Source of the DNA: Gammaproteobacteria bacterium
GTDB taxonomy: Bacteria; Pseudomonadota; Gammaproteobacteria; Steroidobacterales; Woeseiaceae
DNA length: 64,000 bases
Direction: 5' to 3'
Assembly (NCBI GenBank): GCA_009937445.1
Contig: JAACFM010000004.1
Location: 1-64,000, forward strand
A program made the translations under genes and the position numbers. Of the stretch, positions 38,110 to 46,552 are shown in pieces (the stretch's first letter is position 1; the number at the start of each line of letters is the position of its first letter). The notes below the pieces were generated by a model. That model searched no databases and had not been told where the DNA came from. It was given only the letters and a program-made list of their open reading frames with translations.

Positions 38110-39021
38110 ATGGCCAACGTAGCGCTGCATACAGACCCTCTCGACGAGATGCGACTCCTCGCACCTGCCGTTCCCGATCGGCTGCCTGCGATGTTGTTCC
38201 TGGCCGCGCTCATCCATGGCATCCTGATTATCGGCATCACCTTCAATCCGGAGCTCGCCGACCAGTTCGCGAATGCAATATCGCTTGAGGTGACCATCGT
38301 CGCCGACGCCGATCAGCATATTGACCGACCCGATAAAGCCGCCTATCTGGCACAGGCGAGTCAGGAAGGCGGTGGCAATACCACTGAACAGGTTCGTCCC
38401 GCCGCACCGCTGCAAAGTGCCATGCCCGTCGACAACGAGGGCCGGGTTGACGGCAGCGCGCTGCTGGATACCCAGGCTCATCAGCAATCGGCCGACGAGC
38501 TATTGACCACGCAGGACTCGGCGAATCGACAAGTCGACATTGATCCCCGATCGGACCCGCAACCAGAAACCAGCACCGCCATCTCAATGGAGGCGGGTAG
38601 CGAAGTCACCCTGCCTTTGCCGCAGGAAGATCAGGCGACAATGTTGATACATGACGATGAGCCGCGGCAGCTCATTATCAGTGCAGATACTCGTGAGTCT
38701 GTGATTGCAGCGTATCTTGATAACTGGAAACGTCGTATTGAGGCTGTGGGTGAAGCCTACCTGCCGCAACTCGGAGCCCTCGACAACATTTCGGGCAGCC
38801 CGACCTTGATGGTCGCGATCGATGCGTCGGGCGATCTGCAGGAGGCCGTAATACGTAAGTCCAGTGGATCGACAATTCTCGATCTGGCTGCTCTCGATAT
38901 ATTGAATCGTGCGTCACCGTTTGACCCCTTCCCACCCGAGGTCACCGCGGAATACGATGTCGTGCGCTTCGAGTACAAATGGTTGTTTGCAGACCAGATT
39001 GTTTCGAGCCCATCTGAATAA
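38110..39021 (+). CDS. TonB-family energy transducer
   Basis: 303 aa. One N-terminal membrane helix (about 26-43, MLFLAALIHGILIIGI), a long polar Gln/Asp-rich periplasmic spacer (about 60-200) that is less Pro-rich than classical TonB, and a TonB C-terminal domain (about 210-300: YLDNWKRRIEAVGEAYLP, SPTLMVAIDASGDLQEAVIRKSSG, RASPFDPFPPE). No exbBD nearby. Location between gshB and algH is conserved in Pseudomonas, where this TonB homologue (TonB3) is linked to twitching. Confidence 0.9.
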   Translation: MANVALHTDPLDEMRLLAPAVPDRLPAMLFLAALIHGILIIGITFNPELADQFANAISLEVTIVADADQHIDRPDKAAYLAQASQEGGGNTTEQVRPAAPLQSAMPVDNEGRVDGSALLDTQAHQQSADELLTTQDSANRQVDIDPRSDPQPETSTAISMEAGSEVTLPLPQEDQATMLIHDDEPRQLIISADTRESVIAAYLDNWKRRIEAVGEAYLPQLGALDNISGSPTLMVAIDASGDLQEAVIRKSSGSTILDLAALDILNRASPFDPFPPEVTAEYDVVRFEYKWLFADQIVSSPSE

Positions 39022-39037
39022 GTCGAGAGCATAGCTT

Positions 39038-39634
39038 GTGCCCATCGGCATGAGCGCAGATACTAGAGACATGGACCCGGCTGGATCTCTCATAAATCAA
39101 CTACTTATCGCGATGCCCGGCATGGCGGACCCCAACTTTTCCTCGACGGTGACCTTGATCTGTGAACATAACGATGACGGTGCCCTCGGTATCATCATCA
39201 ATCGTCCCCTGAATCTGAAACTTTCCGGTCTTTTCGAGCAACTCTCTGTTGATGATGCCGACCCGGACGTTGCCAGCAACCTGGTCATGGCTGGCGGACC
39301 CGTAGGGACAGAACGTGGCTTCGTATTGCACGGCAAGAACCACACCTTTGAGAACACGCTCTCTGTTTCCGACGACATTCAACTTACGTTGTCGCGCGAC
39401 GTCATTGATGCAATGGCCACCGGCGAGGGACCTGAAAAATCACTGGTGGCGATAGGCTATGCCGGATGGGAACCCGGGCAACTCGAAGAGGAAATGCTGG
39501 CGAACGCCTGGCTCAATGTCGACGCAACGCCGGAACTGGTTTTCGACACACCATTTGAAGATCGCTGGAACTCTGCAGCACGTCTGCTCGGGGTCGATAT
39601 TTCCAGTATTTCCCCGGACGCCGGTCACGCCTGA
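39038..39634 (+). CDS. YqgE/AlgH family protein
   Basis: 198 aa from a GTG with GAGAG at a suitable distance; an ATG 12 bp later is the alternative. Family hallmarks: LLIAMPGMADPNFSSTVTLICEHN, GALGIIINRP, GGPV...RGFVLH and IGYAGWEPGQLEEE. Function is poorly defined (AlgH is named from alginate regulation). It is followed immediately by ruvX, the usual neighbour. Confidence 0.93.
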   Translation: MPIGMSADTRDMDPAGSLINQLLIAMPGMADPNFSSTVTLICEHNDDGALGIIINRPLNLKLSGLFEQLSVDDADPDVASNLVMAGGPVGTERGFVLHGKNHTFENTLSVSDDIQLTLSRDVIDAMATGEGPEKSLVAIGYAGWEPGQLEEEMLANAWLNVDATPELVFDTPFEDRWNSAARLLGVDISSISPDAGHA

Positions 39635-39635
39635 C

Positions 39636-40061
39636 TTGTCCGAACCCCGAACAATCCTTGCCTTCGATTTCGGTCTGCGCCGGATTGGTGTGGCCATTGG
39701 GCAGGACATCACAGGCTCAGCCAGTCCGCTGGGAGTGGTGCCCAATCGCGACACAGGAGTCGATCACAATGCGATCGAGACACTGATCAGGGAATGGCGT
39801 CCCACCAGCATTGTTGTCGGTATGCCCTCTCACGCGGACGGTTCGCCGAGCGCTATGCAAGAGTCGGTTGACGCATTTATTCTGGAATTACAGCGTTACG
39901 GGCTGGCGGTCGATACGGTCGATGAGCGATACACGTCGGTCGAAGCAGAGCGAGTTTTGAAAGAGGCCCGGACAGCCGGTACTCGTGGTCGAATATCGAA
40001 AGAAATGATTGATAGTGCGGCCGCTGTATTTATCGCTGAAAGATACCTCTCATCTGGGTAG
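39636..40061 (+). CDS. ruvX: Holliday junction resolvase-like / pre-16S rRNA nuclease YqgF
   Basis: 141 aa using a TTG start one base after the algH stop. RNase H fold: ILAFDFGLRRIGVAIG with the first catalytic Asp, VVGMPSHADGSPSAMQ, VDTVDERYTSVEAE and a final D in KEMIDSAAAVFIAERYL. Homologues process the 5' end of 16S rRNA. A longer reading frame upstream overlaps algH and does not resemble the family. Confidence 0.92.
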   Translation: MSEPRTILAFDFGLRRIGVAIGQDITGSASPLGVVPNRDTGVDHNAIETLIREWRPTSIVVGMPSHADGSPSAMQESVDAFILELQRYGLAVDTVDERYTSVEAERVLKEARTAGTRGRISKEMIDSAAAVFIAERYLSSG

Positions 40062-40073
40062 AATGCTCCCGCG

Positions 40074-41048
40074 ATGGAGCAAGACGACACCAAACTTCAG
40101 TTCGACCCAAATGGCAACTTACGACACCTGTTGTCGCTGAAGAACCTCGATTCGTCCCTCTTAACCGAGTTACTGGATGAAGCAGAGGGTTTCCTGACGG
40201 CACCCGGTGCTTTGCCAACTCGCAGCCGGTCGTTGGCCGGCCGTACCGTCGGCAACCTGTTCTTTGAACCCAGCACGCGCACGCGAGCGTCCTTCGACCT
40301 TGCCGGCCGTCGGCTGGGCGCAGATGTCCTCAACCTCGACGTCAATACATCGTCTCGCAAGAAGGGTGAAAGCATCCTGGACACGATCTATACGCTTGAG
40401 GCGATGCAGGTCGATATCATGGTCATTCGCGATGCGAGCGATGGCGTCCCGGCCTATATCGCGCGTCACGTGGAAGACCACGTGAGTATCCTGAATGCTG
40501 GCGAATCTGACGTCTCGCACCCGACCCAGGGCTTACTCGACCTTCTGACCATTCGACAGCACAACGCGGACTTCAAGAACATGGCCGTGGCCATTGTTGG
40601 CGACATCCAGCACTCGCGTGTCGCAATGTCCGCCTCCCAAGCACTGCAAACGATGGGTATTGGTGAGCTACGCCTGATCTCACCACCGGCATTAGCCCCC
40701 GATGCGGACAAGTTTCCCGGCGCAACCATCGTCGACAACATTACGGACGGATTCAGGGACGCCGATGTGGTCATGGCGCTTAGAATTCAGCGCGAACGCA
40801 TCGGAAATCTCGACGGTATTCCGGGTATCGATGAGTATTTCGCGAACTACGGAGTCAGTCACGAAAGCATGAAACTGGCGAAGCCAGACGCCATCGTCAT
40901 GCACCCGGGTCCGATGAATCGCGGCATAGAAATTGAGGGCGCACTTGCCGACAGCCCCCGCTCAGTCATAACAAAACAGGTAACCAATGGCGTCGCCGTC
41001 CGTATGGCGGTTCTCGATCGCATTGGCAAAGTTATGAGCACACGGTGA
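40074..41048 (+). CDS. pyrB: aspartate carbamoyltransferase catalytic subunit
   Basis: 324 aa. First committed step of pyrimidine synthesis. FFEPSTRTR (63-71) binds carbamoyl phosphate; SHPTQGLLD replaces the usual HPTQALLD; MHPGPMNRGIEI near the C terminus is conserved. No pyrR precedes it and no pyrC-like gene follows, unlike Pseudomonas. Its stop overlaps the GTG start of the next gene (GTGA), a pyrK-like subunit. Confidence 0.96.
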   Translation: MEQDDTKLQFDPNGNLRHLLSLKNLDSSLLTELLDEAEGFLTAPGALPTRSRSLAGRTVGNLFFEPSTRTRASFDLAGRRLGADVLNLDVNTSSRKKGESILDTIYTLEAMQVDIMVIRDASDGVPAYIARHVEDHVSILNAGESDVSHPTQGLLDLLTIRQHNADFKNMAVAIVGDIQHSRVAMSASQALQTMGIGELRLISPPALAPDADKFPGATIVDNITDGFRDADVVMALRIQRERIGNLDGIPGIDEYFANYGVSHESMKLAKPDAIVMHPGPMNRGIEIEGALADSPRSVITKQVTNGVAVRMAVLDRIGKVMSTR

Positions 41049-41935
41049 CCACAGCTGCGCAAGAAATTGCACAGCGCAATCGCAACACGATCTTTGTCGA
41101 AGACGGTGAGCTGCTGCACGTCGAGGAGTACCCCGGCGATCAATTCGTTATGCGCATTCGCGCGCGAAAGTGCGCGGCAGCGGCCAAACCCGGTAGCTTC
41201 GTTCACCTGACGTGCGATGACGCGTTGCCGATGCGCAGACCTTTGTCGATCATGCGCGTCGAAGACGATTGCATCGATGTTCTCTACAAGATCGTTGGCG
41301 ATGGCCTGCGACGATTGTCCAGGAAACGTCCCGGGGACATGACCAGTATTCTCGGTCCTATTGGGCAGCCGTTTCGACCGTCGAGCGAACGTCCAAATAC
41401 GCTGCTCATTGGTGGTGGCGTCGGCATACCACCGATGGTTTTCCTTGCTGACTTCCTGCGACAACAAAGTGGCGACTGGGCGCCGCTGGCTATTTTGGGA
41501 TCGGAGTTGCCGTTCCCGTTCGAGAAACGATCTTCGAGTATCTCAACGCCCTGGGTCGACAACTCAATCGACGCCACGATGCCGCTGATGGAAGATTGGG
41601 GGATCCCCTGCCGCCTCGCGACCCTGGCCGGCTTTGACGGCTGCTTTGACGGCTATGTCACCGATCTCGCCGACCGATGGTTAGCAAGCCTGTCGACTGA
41701 TGAGCTCGCTAAAACTGAAGTTTTTTCCTGCGGACCGACACCCATGCTAAAAGCTGTCGCGTCCCTGGCCGCAAAATACGATCTGCCCTGCCAGGTGTCG
41801 CTCGAAGAATTCATGGCTTGCGCGGTCGGCGGCTGCGCCGGGTGTGCCGTAAAGATCAACACACCCGAGGGCGAGGCGATGAAGCGTGTCTGCGTTGACG
41901 GCCCGGTCTTCGAAGCATCGACTGTCGTCTGGTAG
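41045..41935 (+). CDS. dihydroorotate dehydrogenase electron-transfer subunit-like (PyrK)
   Basis: 296 aa, GTG start overlapping pyrB by 4 bp. Ferredoxin-reductase family: FAD site RRPLSIM, NAD site LLIGGGVGIPPMVFLA, CGPTPML, and a [2Fe-2S] cluster with C259, C264, C267 and C283 (CX4CX2CX15C), the PyrK pattern. PyrK passes electrons from PyrD type 1B to NAD+. No pyrD is in the window. Linkage to pyrB supports a pyrimidine role, although most gammaproteobacteria use the quinone-linked class 2 PyrD. Confidence 0.85.
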   Translation: MTTAAQEIAQRNRNTIFVEDGELLHVEEYPGDQFVMRIRARKCAAAAKPGSFVHLTCDDALPMRRPLSIMRVEDDCIDVLYKIVGDGLRRLSRKRPGDMTSILGPIGQPFRPSSERPNTLLIGGGVGIPPMVFLADFLRQQSGDWAPLAILGSELPFPFEKRSSSISTPWVDNSIDATMPLMEDWGIPCRLATLAGFDGCFDGYVTDLADRWLASLSTDELAKTEVFSCGPTPMLKAVASLAAKYDLPCQVSLEEFMACAVGGCAGCAVKINTPEGEAMKRVCVDGPVFEASTVVW

Positions 41936-41941
41936 CGATAA

Positions 41942-42754
41942 ATGCAGCTGGAGCCGTCGCAAATCACAGATTTTGAGACGGACGGCGCGATCCTGATCAA
42001 AGGGCTGTTCCGTGACTGGGTGGATATCATTCAGGCCGGGATCGAAAAGAATATGGCCGATCCCGGACCGTATGCCGCCGAGAATCTGAATCCAGGGGAA
42101 TCAGGTCGCTTCTTCGACGATTACTGCAATTGGAGTCGCATTGCCGAGTTCGAGGAGGTCATTCGACATTCAGAAGCCGGCAAAATAGCGGCCGGGATTA
42201 TGCGGTCGCAGTGCACTCAGCTATTTCATGACCATGTCCTCGTAAAAGAACCCGGTACATCGAAACCGACTCCCTGGCATCAGGACTCGCCATATTATTT
42301 CGTCGACGGCAAACAGACCGTTAGTTTCTGGTCACCGATGGAGCCCGTGAAAAAAATGAGCTTGCGTTGCGTTGCCGGATCGCATTTATGGAAGCAACCG
42401 GTTCTGCCGACGCGCTGGCTCTCAGAGAGCGACTTCTATCCTGAGAATGACCAGTACATGCCTGTGCCCGATCCGGATTCGGACCCGGCAACGTTTCGAA
42501 TCCTCGAGTGGGAGATGCAACCGGGAGATGCTGTCGCGTTCGACTTCAGGACGCTGCATGGCGCTCGCGGCAATCATTCCGACCGTCGAAGACGTGCGTT
42601 TTCTCTCAGACTACTCGGAGACGATGCAAGGTATGTGGCCCGACCCGGCCCAACCTCGCCACCTTTTCCCGACCACGGGATGATTGCAGGACAGCGACTT
42701 CGAGAAGACTGGTTTCCGATCATTTACGGCCGAGACGCGACCAATCACCCGTAA
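41942..42754 (+). CDS. phytanoyl-CoA dioxygenase (PhyH) family oxygenase
   Basis: 270 aa Fe(II)/2-oxoglutarate oxygenase. Metal triad H113, D115 (TPWHQDSPYYF) and H206 (TLHGARGNH), with a 2OG-binding Arg near R217-R220. Substrate is unknown; PhyH proteins act on phytanoyl-CoA, ectoine, quorum signals and others. It follows the pyrK-like gene by 6 bp and overlaps the convergent ureohydrolase gene by 10 bp. Confidence 0.9.
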   Translation: MQLEPSQITDFETDGAILIKGLFRDWVDIIQAGIEKNMADPGPYAAENLNPGESGRFFDDYCNWSRIAEFEEVIRHSEAGKIAAGIMRSQCTQLFHDHVLVKEPGTSKPTPWHQDSPYYFVDGKQTVSFWSPMEPVKKMSLRCVAGSHLWKQPVLPTRWLSESDFYPENDQYMPVPDPDSDPATFRILEWEMQPGDAVAFDFRTLHGARGNHSDRRRRAFSLRLLGDDARYVARPGPTSPPFPDHGMIAGQRLREDWFPIIYGRDATNHP

Positions 42755-43701
42755 TATCCAGCCCGCACAGCGGCACCGATGAAATTACAGATCAATCGTT
42801 CGGCATGAATCAGGGTGATATTTCCAACATCGTGCTTGGGCGCGATTTCCACGAGATCCATACCGAGCACCCGGCCCTTGTTGACCAGACCGTGCACGAG
42901 CTTGCGCGTCTGCACCCACGACAGCCCCCCCGGTGTTTGAGATATTACGCCGGGCATGATGGTCGGATCGATGCCGTCGGCATCGATGGTCAGGTAGTAA
43001 GGACCACCATCGGGAATGCGGTCGAGTACTGCATCAATCCCGATATCGTGCATTTCATACGCGGTGATGATGTCCGCCCCATACTCTCGCGCATCATTGA
43101 CCTCGGCTGTGCGGGCGCTGCCGATACCGCGCAGGCCAATTTGCACGATGTTGTCGAACCATGGCATTTCCGAGGCGCGCCGAATCGGGCTTGAGTAGCC
43201 CTCTTTCTCACCATTGACTGCATCGCGCCAATCCAGATGGGCATCAACATGGACCAGGGTAATGGCTGAGCCATGCTCCTCCAGAGCCCGCATTACCGGT
43301 ATTGGGACTCCGTGATCACCACCCAAGGTAATGAGAGTCGCACCGGCAGCAAGAATTTTTCTGGCCGCTAGCTCAGCTCGCTGATAGTGCACTTTGTGAT
43401 CGGACATATCCGCTGACACGTTGCCGCAATCGACAACCCTTACGTCTCGACCATCAAGTAGCGGACCACCCAGATCCCAGTCATAGTGGTTCCTCGTATA
43501 ATCGATATCCATCGCAGCCTGTCTGATGGCATCAGGTGCTCGGCTCTGATCATTTGCCATCGCACCCACGTGATACGGCTGCCCGTAGGGAATGCCCAGA
43601 ATAGCGATGTCCGCGCGCAGATCGTCGAGATCACCGGCATAGGGAAAATCGAGAAACGTCTGTGGAATTCTCCCCGGTGGTTGTGTCAGCTTCTCAGTCA
43701 T
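42745..43701 (-). CDS. agmatinase/arginase-family ureohydrolase
   Basis: 318 aa. Binuclear Mn site complete: H130 (LGGDHG), D153/H155/D157 (HVDAHLDW), and D240/D242 (TIDADGIDP). Closest in feel to SpeB/guanidinobutyrase enzymes that release urea from guanidino compounds (IPYGQPYHVGA, SRAPDAIR). It lies 41 bp downstream of an MFS transporter gene on the same strand, suggesting uptake plus hydrolysis of one substrate. Which guanidino compound is used cannot be told. Confidence 0.92.
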   Translation of the reverse strand: MTEKLTQPPGRIPQTFLDFPYAGDLDDLRADIAILGIPYGQPYHVGAMANDQSRAPDAIRQAAMDIDYTRNHYDWDLGGPLLDGRDVRVVDCGNVSADMSDHKVHYQRAELAARKILAAGATLITLGGDHGVPIPVMRALEEHGSAITLVHVDAHLDWRDAVNGEKEGYSSPIRRASEMPWFDNIVQIGLRGIGSARTAEVNDAREYGADIITAYEMHDIGIDAVLDRIPDGGPYYLTIDADGIDPTIMPGVISQTPGGLSWVQTRKLVHGLVNKGRVLGMDLVEIAPKHDVGNITLIHAERLICNFIGAAVRAGYYG

Positions 43702-43742
43702 GTCGTCCCCAGATACTTTCCAACCGGTCTCAATTACAGAGC

Positions 43743-45029
43743 TTACTGCTCAATTTGATGATCCGGTCGCACCAGCAGGATCATCGCTGAGGCGACAATC
43801 GACAAAATCGCCGCCGACGAAATCGCAAATGACCAGCCGAAAGTCATCGCTGTCCACGGCACCAGCACCGCGTTAAATATTCCGACTGCATTTCCGCCAG
43901 TATTCATCGCCCCGCCAACCGCGCCAGAGTGTTTACCACCGATGGCCATACTGATAGTCCAGTACGGCGCTTCGACCGACTGATTGAAGAAAAGACAGGC
44001 AATCAACAGGAACATCGCCACCGATTGGCTGGGATGATATATGCCGCCGATGAGGCACAATGCCGAAACCACGCCGCCGATAACAAGCGGCAAACGGCAA
44101 CCCCAACGCATTCCAATACGCCTGCACAGCTTGTCGCAATACCAGCCGCCAGCCGCAGCTCCAATGGCACCGGCGATCCACTGAGCAGACGTGAGCCAAC
44201 CGGCATCGGTCATGCTGAAGCCTCGAATTTCTACCAAAAAGTAGAAAAACCAGCTCAACACAACATAGAAAGTGTATTGAATGCAGAAATAGGAAAACGT
44301 CAACCAGAAAACATCGCGATTCTTGAGTAGCCGGAGCAAGCTAATTGAATGACTGTCCGCACTAAGCTGTTCTTCCCGCCCCGCTTGAATCAGTTTGATT
44401 TCTTCTGCGTTGACTGCCCAGTGTTCCTCCGGATTGTCTCGCGAATACCACCACCACAATGCGGCAAGGAGTAGTCCTAATGGCGACAGAAACAGAAAAG
44501 ACATGCGCCAGCCAAACTCGACGATTGACCATGCCAATAGCGGTGTCGACGCGGCAACGCCGAGGTTCAGCCCCGTACTACTGAGGCCATTGGGTAATGC
44601 CCAGCCGCCCACAGGAAACCAGTTAACAACAACAGGGTTCGTCGCTGGATATATAGGAGCATGCGCGGCACCCGCGAGAAATCGCACCAATATCAGCGAT
44701 CCCATTATTACCCCAACGGAGGCGAATTCCGCACTCGGTACAAGAGTTGTTACCGCCGTAAGCGCCGCCCAAAGCACGGCCATGACCGTAACCAACCGCC
44801 GTGGTCCAAAGCGATCGCCCAGAAACCCACCAGGAAGCTGAAAAAGCGCATAGCTGGTTAAGAACGCGGCAACCGTCCAGCCCCACTGGATCTCGGTCAA
44901 GCCAAGATCGGTCATCATGGCAGGTGCAGCAGTCGAAAAATTGTAACGAAACGTGTAGGAAATGAAGCTCGCGAGTATCAAAATGCTGTATACACGCCAG
45001 CGCACAAACGTCGGTCTATTATTGGACAT
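43743..45029 (-). CDS. MFS transporter (anion:cation symporter-like)
   Basis: 428 aa from the ATG at 45029, which has GGTGA 5 bp upstream; a GTG three codons earlier is the alternative. Twelve hydrophobic segments. The loop 2-3 motif is GFLGDRFGPRRL. Similar to the ACS family (hexuronate, glycerate, tartrate carriers): ISYTFRYNFSTAAPAMMTDLGL start and the second-half GWYCDKLCRRIGMRWGCRL. Probably moves the substrate of the adjacent ureohydrolase or a related organic anion. Confidence 0.88.
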   Translation of the reverse strand: MSNNRPTFVRWRVYSILILASFISYTFRYNFSTAAPAMMTDLGLTEIQWGWTVAAFLTSYALFQLPGGFLGDRFGPRRLVTVMAVLWAALTAVTTLVPSAEFASVGVIMGSLILVRFLAGAAHAPIYPATNPVVVNWFPVGGWALPNGLSSTGLNLGVAASTPLLAWSIVEFGWRMSFLFLSPLGLLLAALWWWYSRDNPEEHWAVNAEEIKLIQAGREEQLSADSHSISLLRLLKNRDVFWLTFSYFCIQYTFYVVLSWFFYFLVEIRGFSMTDAGWLTSAQWIAGAIGAAAGGWYCDKLCRRIGMRWGCRLPLVIGGVVSALCLIGGIYHPSQSVAMFLLIACLFFNQSVEAPYWTISMAIGGKHSGAVGGAMNTGGNAVGIFNAVLVPWTAMTFGWSFAISSAAILSIVASAMILLVRPDHQIEQ

Positions 45030-45117
45030 TGTTATCACCGCCGGTCAGCTGAGCTCAACACACTACCCATGCTGACGAGCGACCGCAAACGTGATGCGAG
45101 CAAACGACGAAAATCAT

Positions 45118-45440
45118 TCAGGGCGTCAGTCCAACTCGTTCGAACAGTTCTGCATAGCGGGGATCATCCCTGATATCGCTGATGAGCGGATCACGCAACC
45201 AGGAAATTACCATTGACCGCTCATCGAGCGCTTGATCAAAGTGAGCGAATGCCGCATCTCGATCGCCCATGCTTGCGGCCAATACGCCGAGAAGGCCTGG
45301 CATCACATAAGTACTCGCGCTGGTATTGAGCGCGAACTCGTAGAATGTGCGCGCCTAGTCATTGAGCCCGAGCAGTGGCAGCACCATGTTGCCATACCCT
45401 GCGCCGACAATACTGTCACCGAAGTCGCTGCGCCCGTTGA
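45118..45440 (-). pseudogene. remnant of a TPR-containing protein
   Basis: The C-terminal piece (MPGLLGVLAASMGDRDAAFA...DPRYAELFERVGLTP) is the familiar end of large TPR regulatory proteins (adenylate-cyclase or kinase fusions). Reading upstream in the same frame gives ARTFYEFALNTSASTYV, then a TAG (45355-45357), then YGNMVLPLLGLND. The TAG sits where a Glu codon (GAG) would give LNDEARTFYE. The homology ends at about 45440, just before pilU-like DNA. So the gene lost its 5' part and gained a stop. Confidence 0.65.
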
Positions 45441-45472
45441 TTCTTTTTTGATGGACGCTGCAATTTGCGACA

Positions 45473-46531
45473 CTAACCGCCGAAATTAACCTTCGCTTCC
45501 AGGTTGGCGCGAGAATCAGCATGCGACATCGCTTCATCCATGGTGATCGTGCCCTGCTTGTAGAGGTCCAGAAGAGCATCGTCAAAGGTAACCATGCCTT
45601 GCTCGCCACTGTCCTTGTGCGCTTCTTTCACCGCCGAAATATCACCCTTGAGTATCAAATCCTTGATATGCGGCGTATTCAGCATAAGCTCGACCGCCGC
45701 AACTCGCTTGCCGTTGCGGGAGCGTACGAGGCGTTGCGACAATATCGCGCGAAGATAATGGGCAAGATCCATAAAGACCTGGCCATGCTGTTCCTGAGGG
45801 AACAGGTTGATAATTCGGTCCAGCGTTTCCGGTGCATTATTGGAGTGAACCGTTGCGAGAACCAGGTGACCTGTACCCGCCATATCCAGAGCAGCTCGCA
45901 TTGACTCGGTGTCACGAATCTCACCAATTTGGATGACGTCTGGCGCACCACGCACGGCACTCTTCAGTGCGCGACTATAAGACTTGGTGTCCAGGCCGAC
46001 CTCACGTTGATTAATGATCGACTGCTTGTTCGGGTGCAGGAATTCAATCGGGTCTTCGATGGTGATGATGTGCGATGACGTCTTTTCATTGCGGTGATTG
46101 ATCATAGCCGCAAGCGTTGTTGACTTGCCGGCGCCCGTCGCACCTACCATCAAGATCAAGCCGCGACGCAGCATGACGAGATCTTTGAGCTGCTCAGGCA
46201 TGCCAAGTTCGGCCAGCGTTGGTAGCTCCGATGTGATGTAGCGCAACACCATCGACACACTTCCACGCTGATGAAAAACATTGACGCGAAAACGACCGAG
46301 ACCTGGCTCAGATAGTGCAAAGTCAATTTCCAGCTCTCTGTTGAACTCGTCCATCTGCTCTTCGGTCATGAGCTCGAATGCAGCCTGTTTGACCATCTTC
46401 GGCGTCATTTCAAGTTTATTGACCGGCATGATTTTGCCTTCAATCTTGATCTTGGCCGGAGAAAACGGCGCGAAGAAAAGGTCTGAAGCCTTTTTCTCAA
46501 CCATCAACTTGAATAGTGGTTTGACATTCAT
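45473..46531 (-). CDS. third PilT/PilU-family ATPase
   Basis: 352 aa. Hexameric type IV pilus retraction-type ATPase: Walker A GATGAGKST, Asp box ITIEDPIEFLH, Walker B VIQIGEIRD, His box TGHLVLATVHSNN. The N-terminal PAS-like domain (about 1-95) is present. Closer to PilU than PilT: no AIRNLIRE motif; instead PHIKDLILKGD. It is the last of three tandem retraction ATPase genes (21 bp after pilU). Such a third copy is less common; it may be an accessory retraction motor. Confidence 0.88.
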   Translation of the reverse strand: MNVKPLFKLMVEKKASDLFFAPFSPAKIKIEGKIMPVNKLEMTPKMVKQAAFELMTEEQMDEFNRELEIDFALSEPGLGRFRVNVFHQRGSVSMVLRYITSELPTLAELGMPEQLKDLVMLRRGLILMVGATGAGKSTTLAAMINHRNEKTSSHIITIEDPIEFLHPNKQSIINQREVGLDTKSYSRALKSAVRGAPDVIQIGEIRDTESMRAALDMAGTGHLVLATVHSNNAPETLDRIINLFPQEQHGQVFMDLAHYLRAILSQRLVRSRNGKRVAAVELMLNTPHIKDLILKGDISAVKEAHKDSGEQGMVTFDDALLDLYKQGTITMDEAMSHADSRANLEAKVNFGG

Positions 46532-46552
46532 TTAGCAGTTTTTCCTTTCCGC

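Noticed and set aside
37455-38297. 280-codon minus-strand frame across gshB and the tonB-like gene
   Set aside because: Antisense to two clear genes and without recognisable domain.
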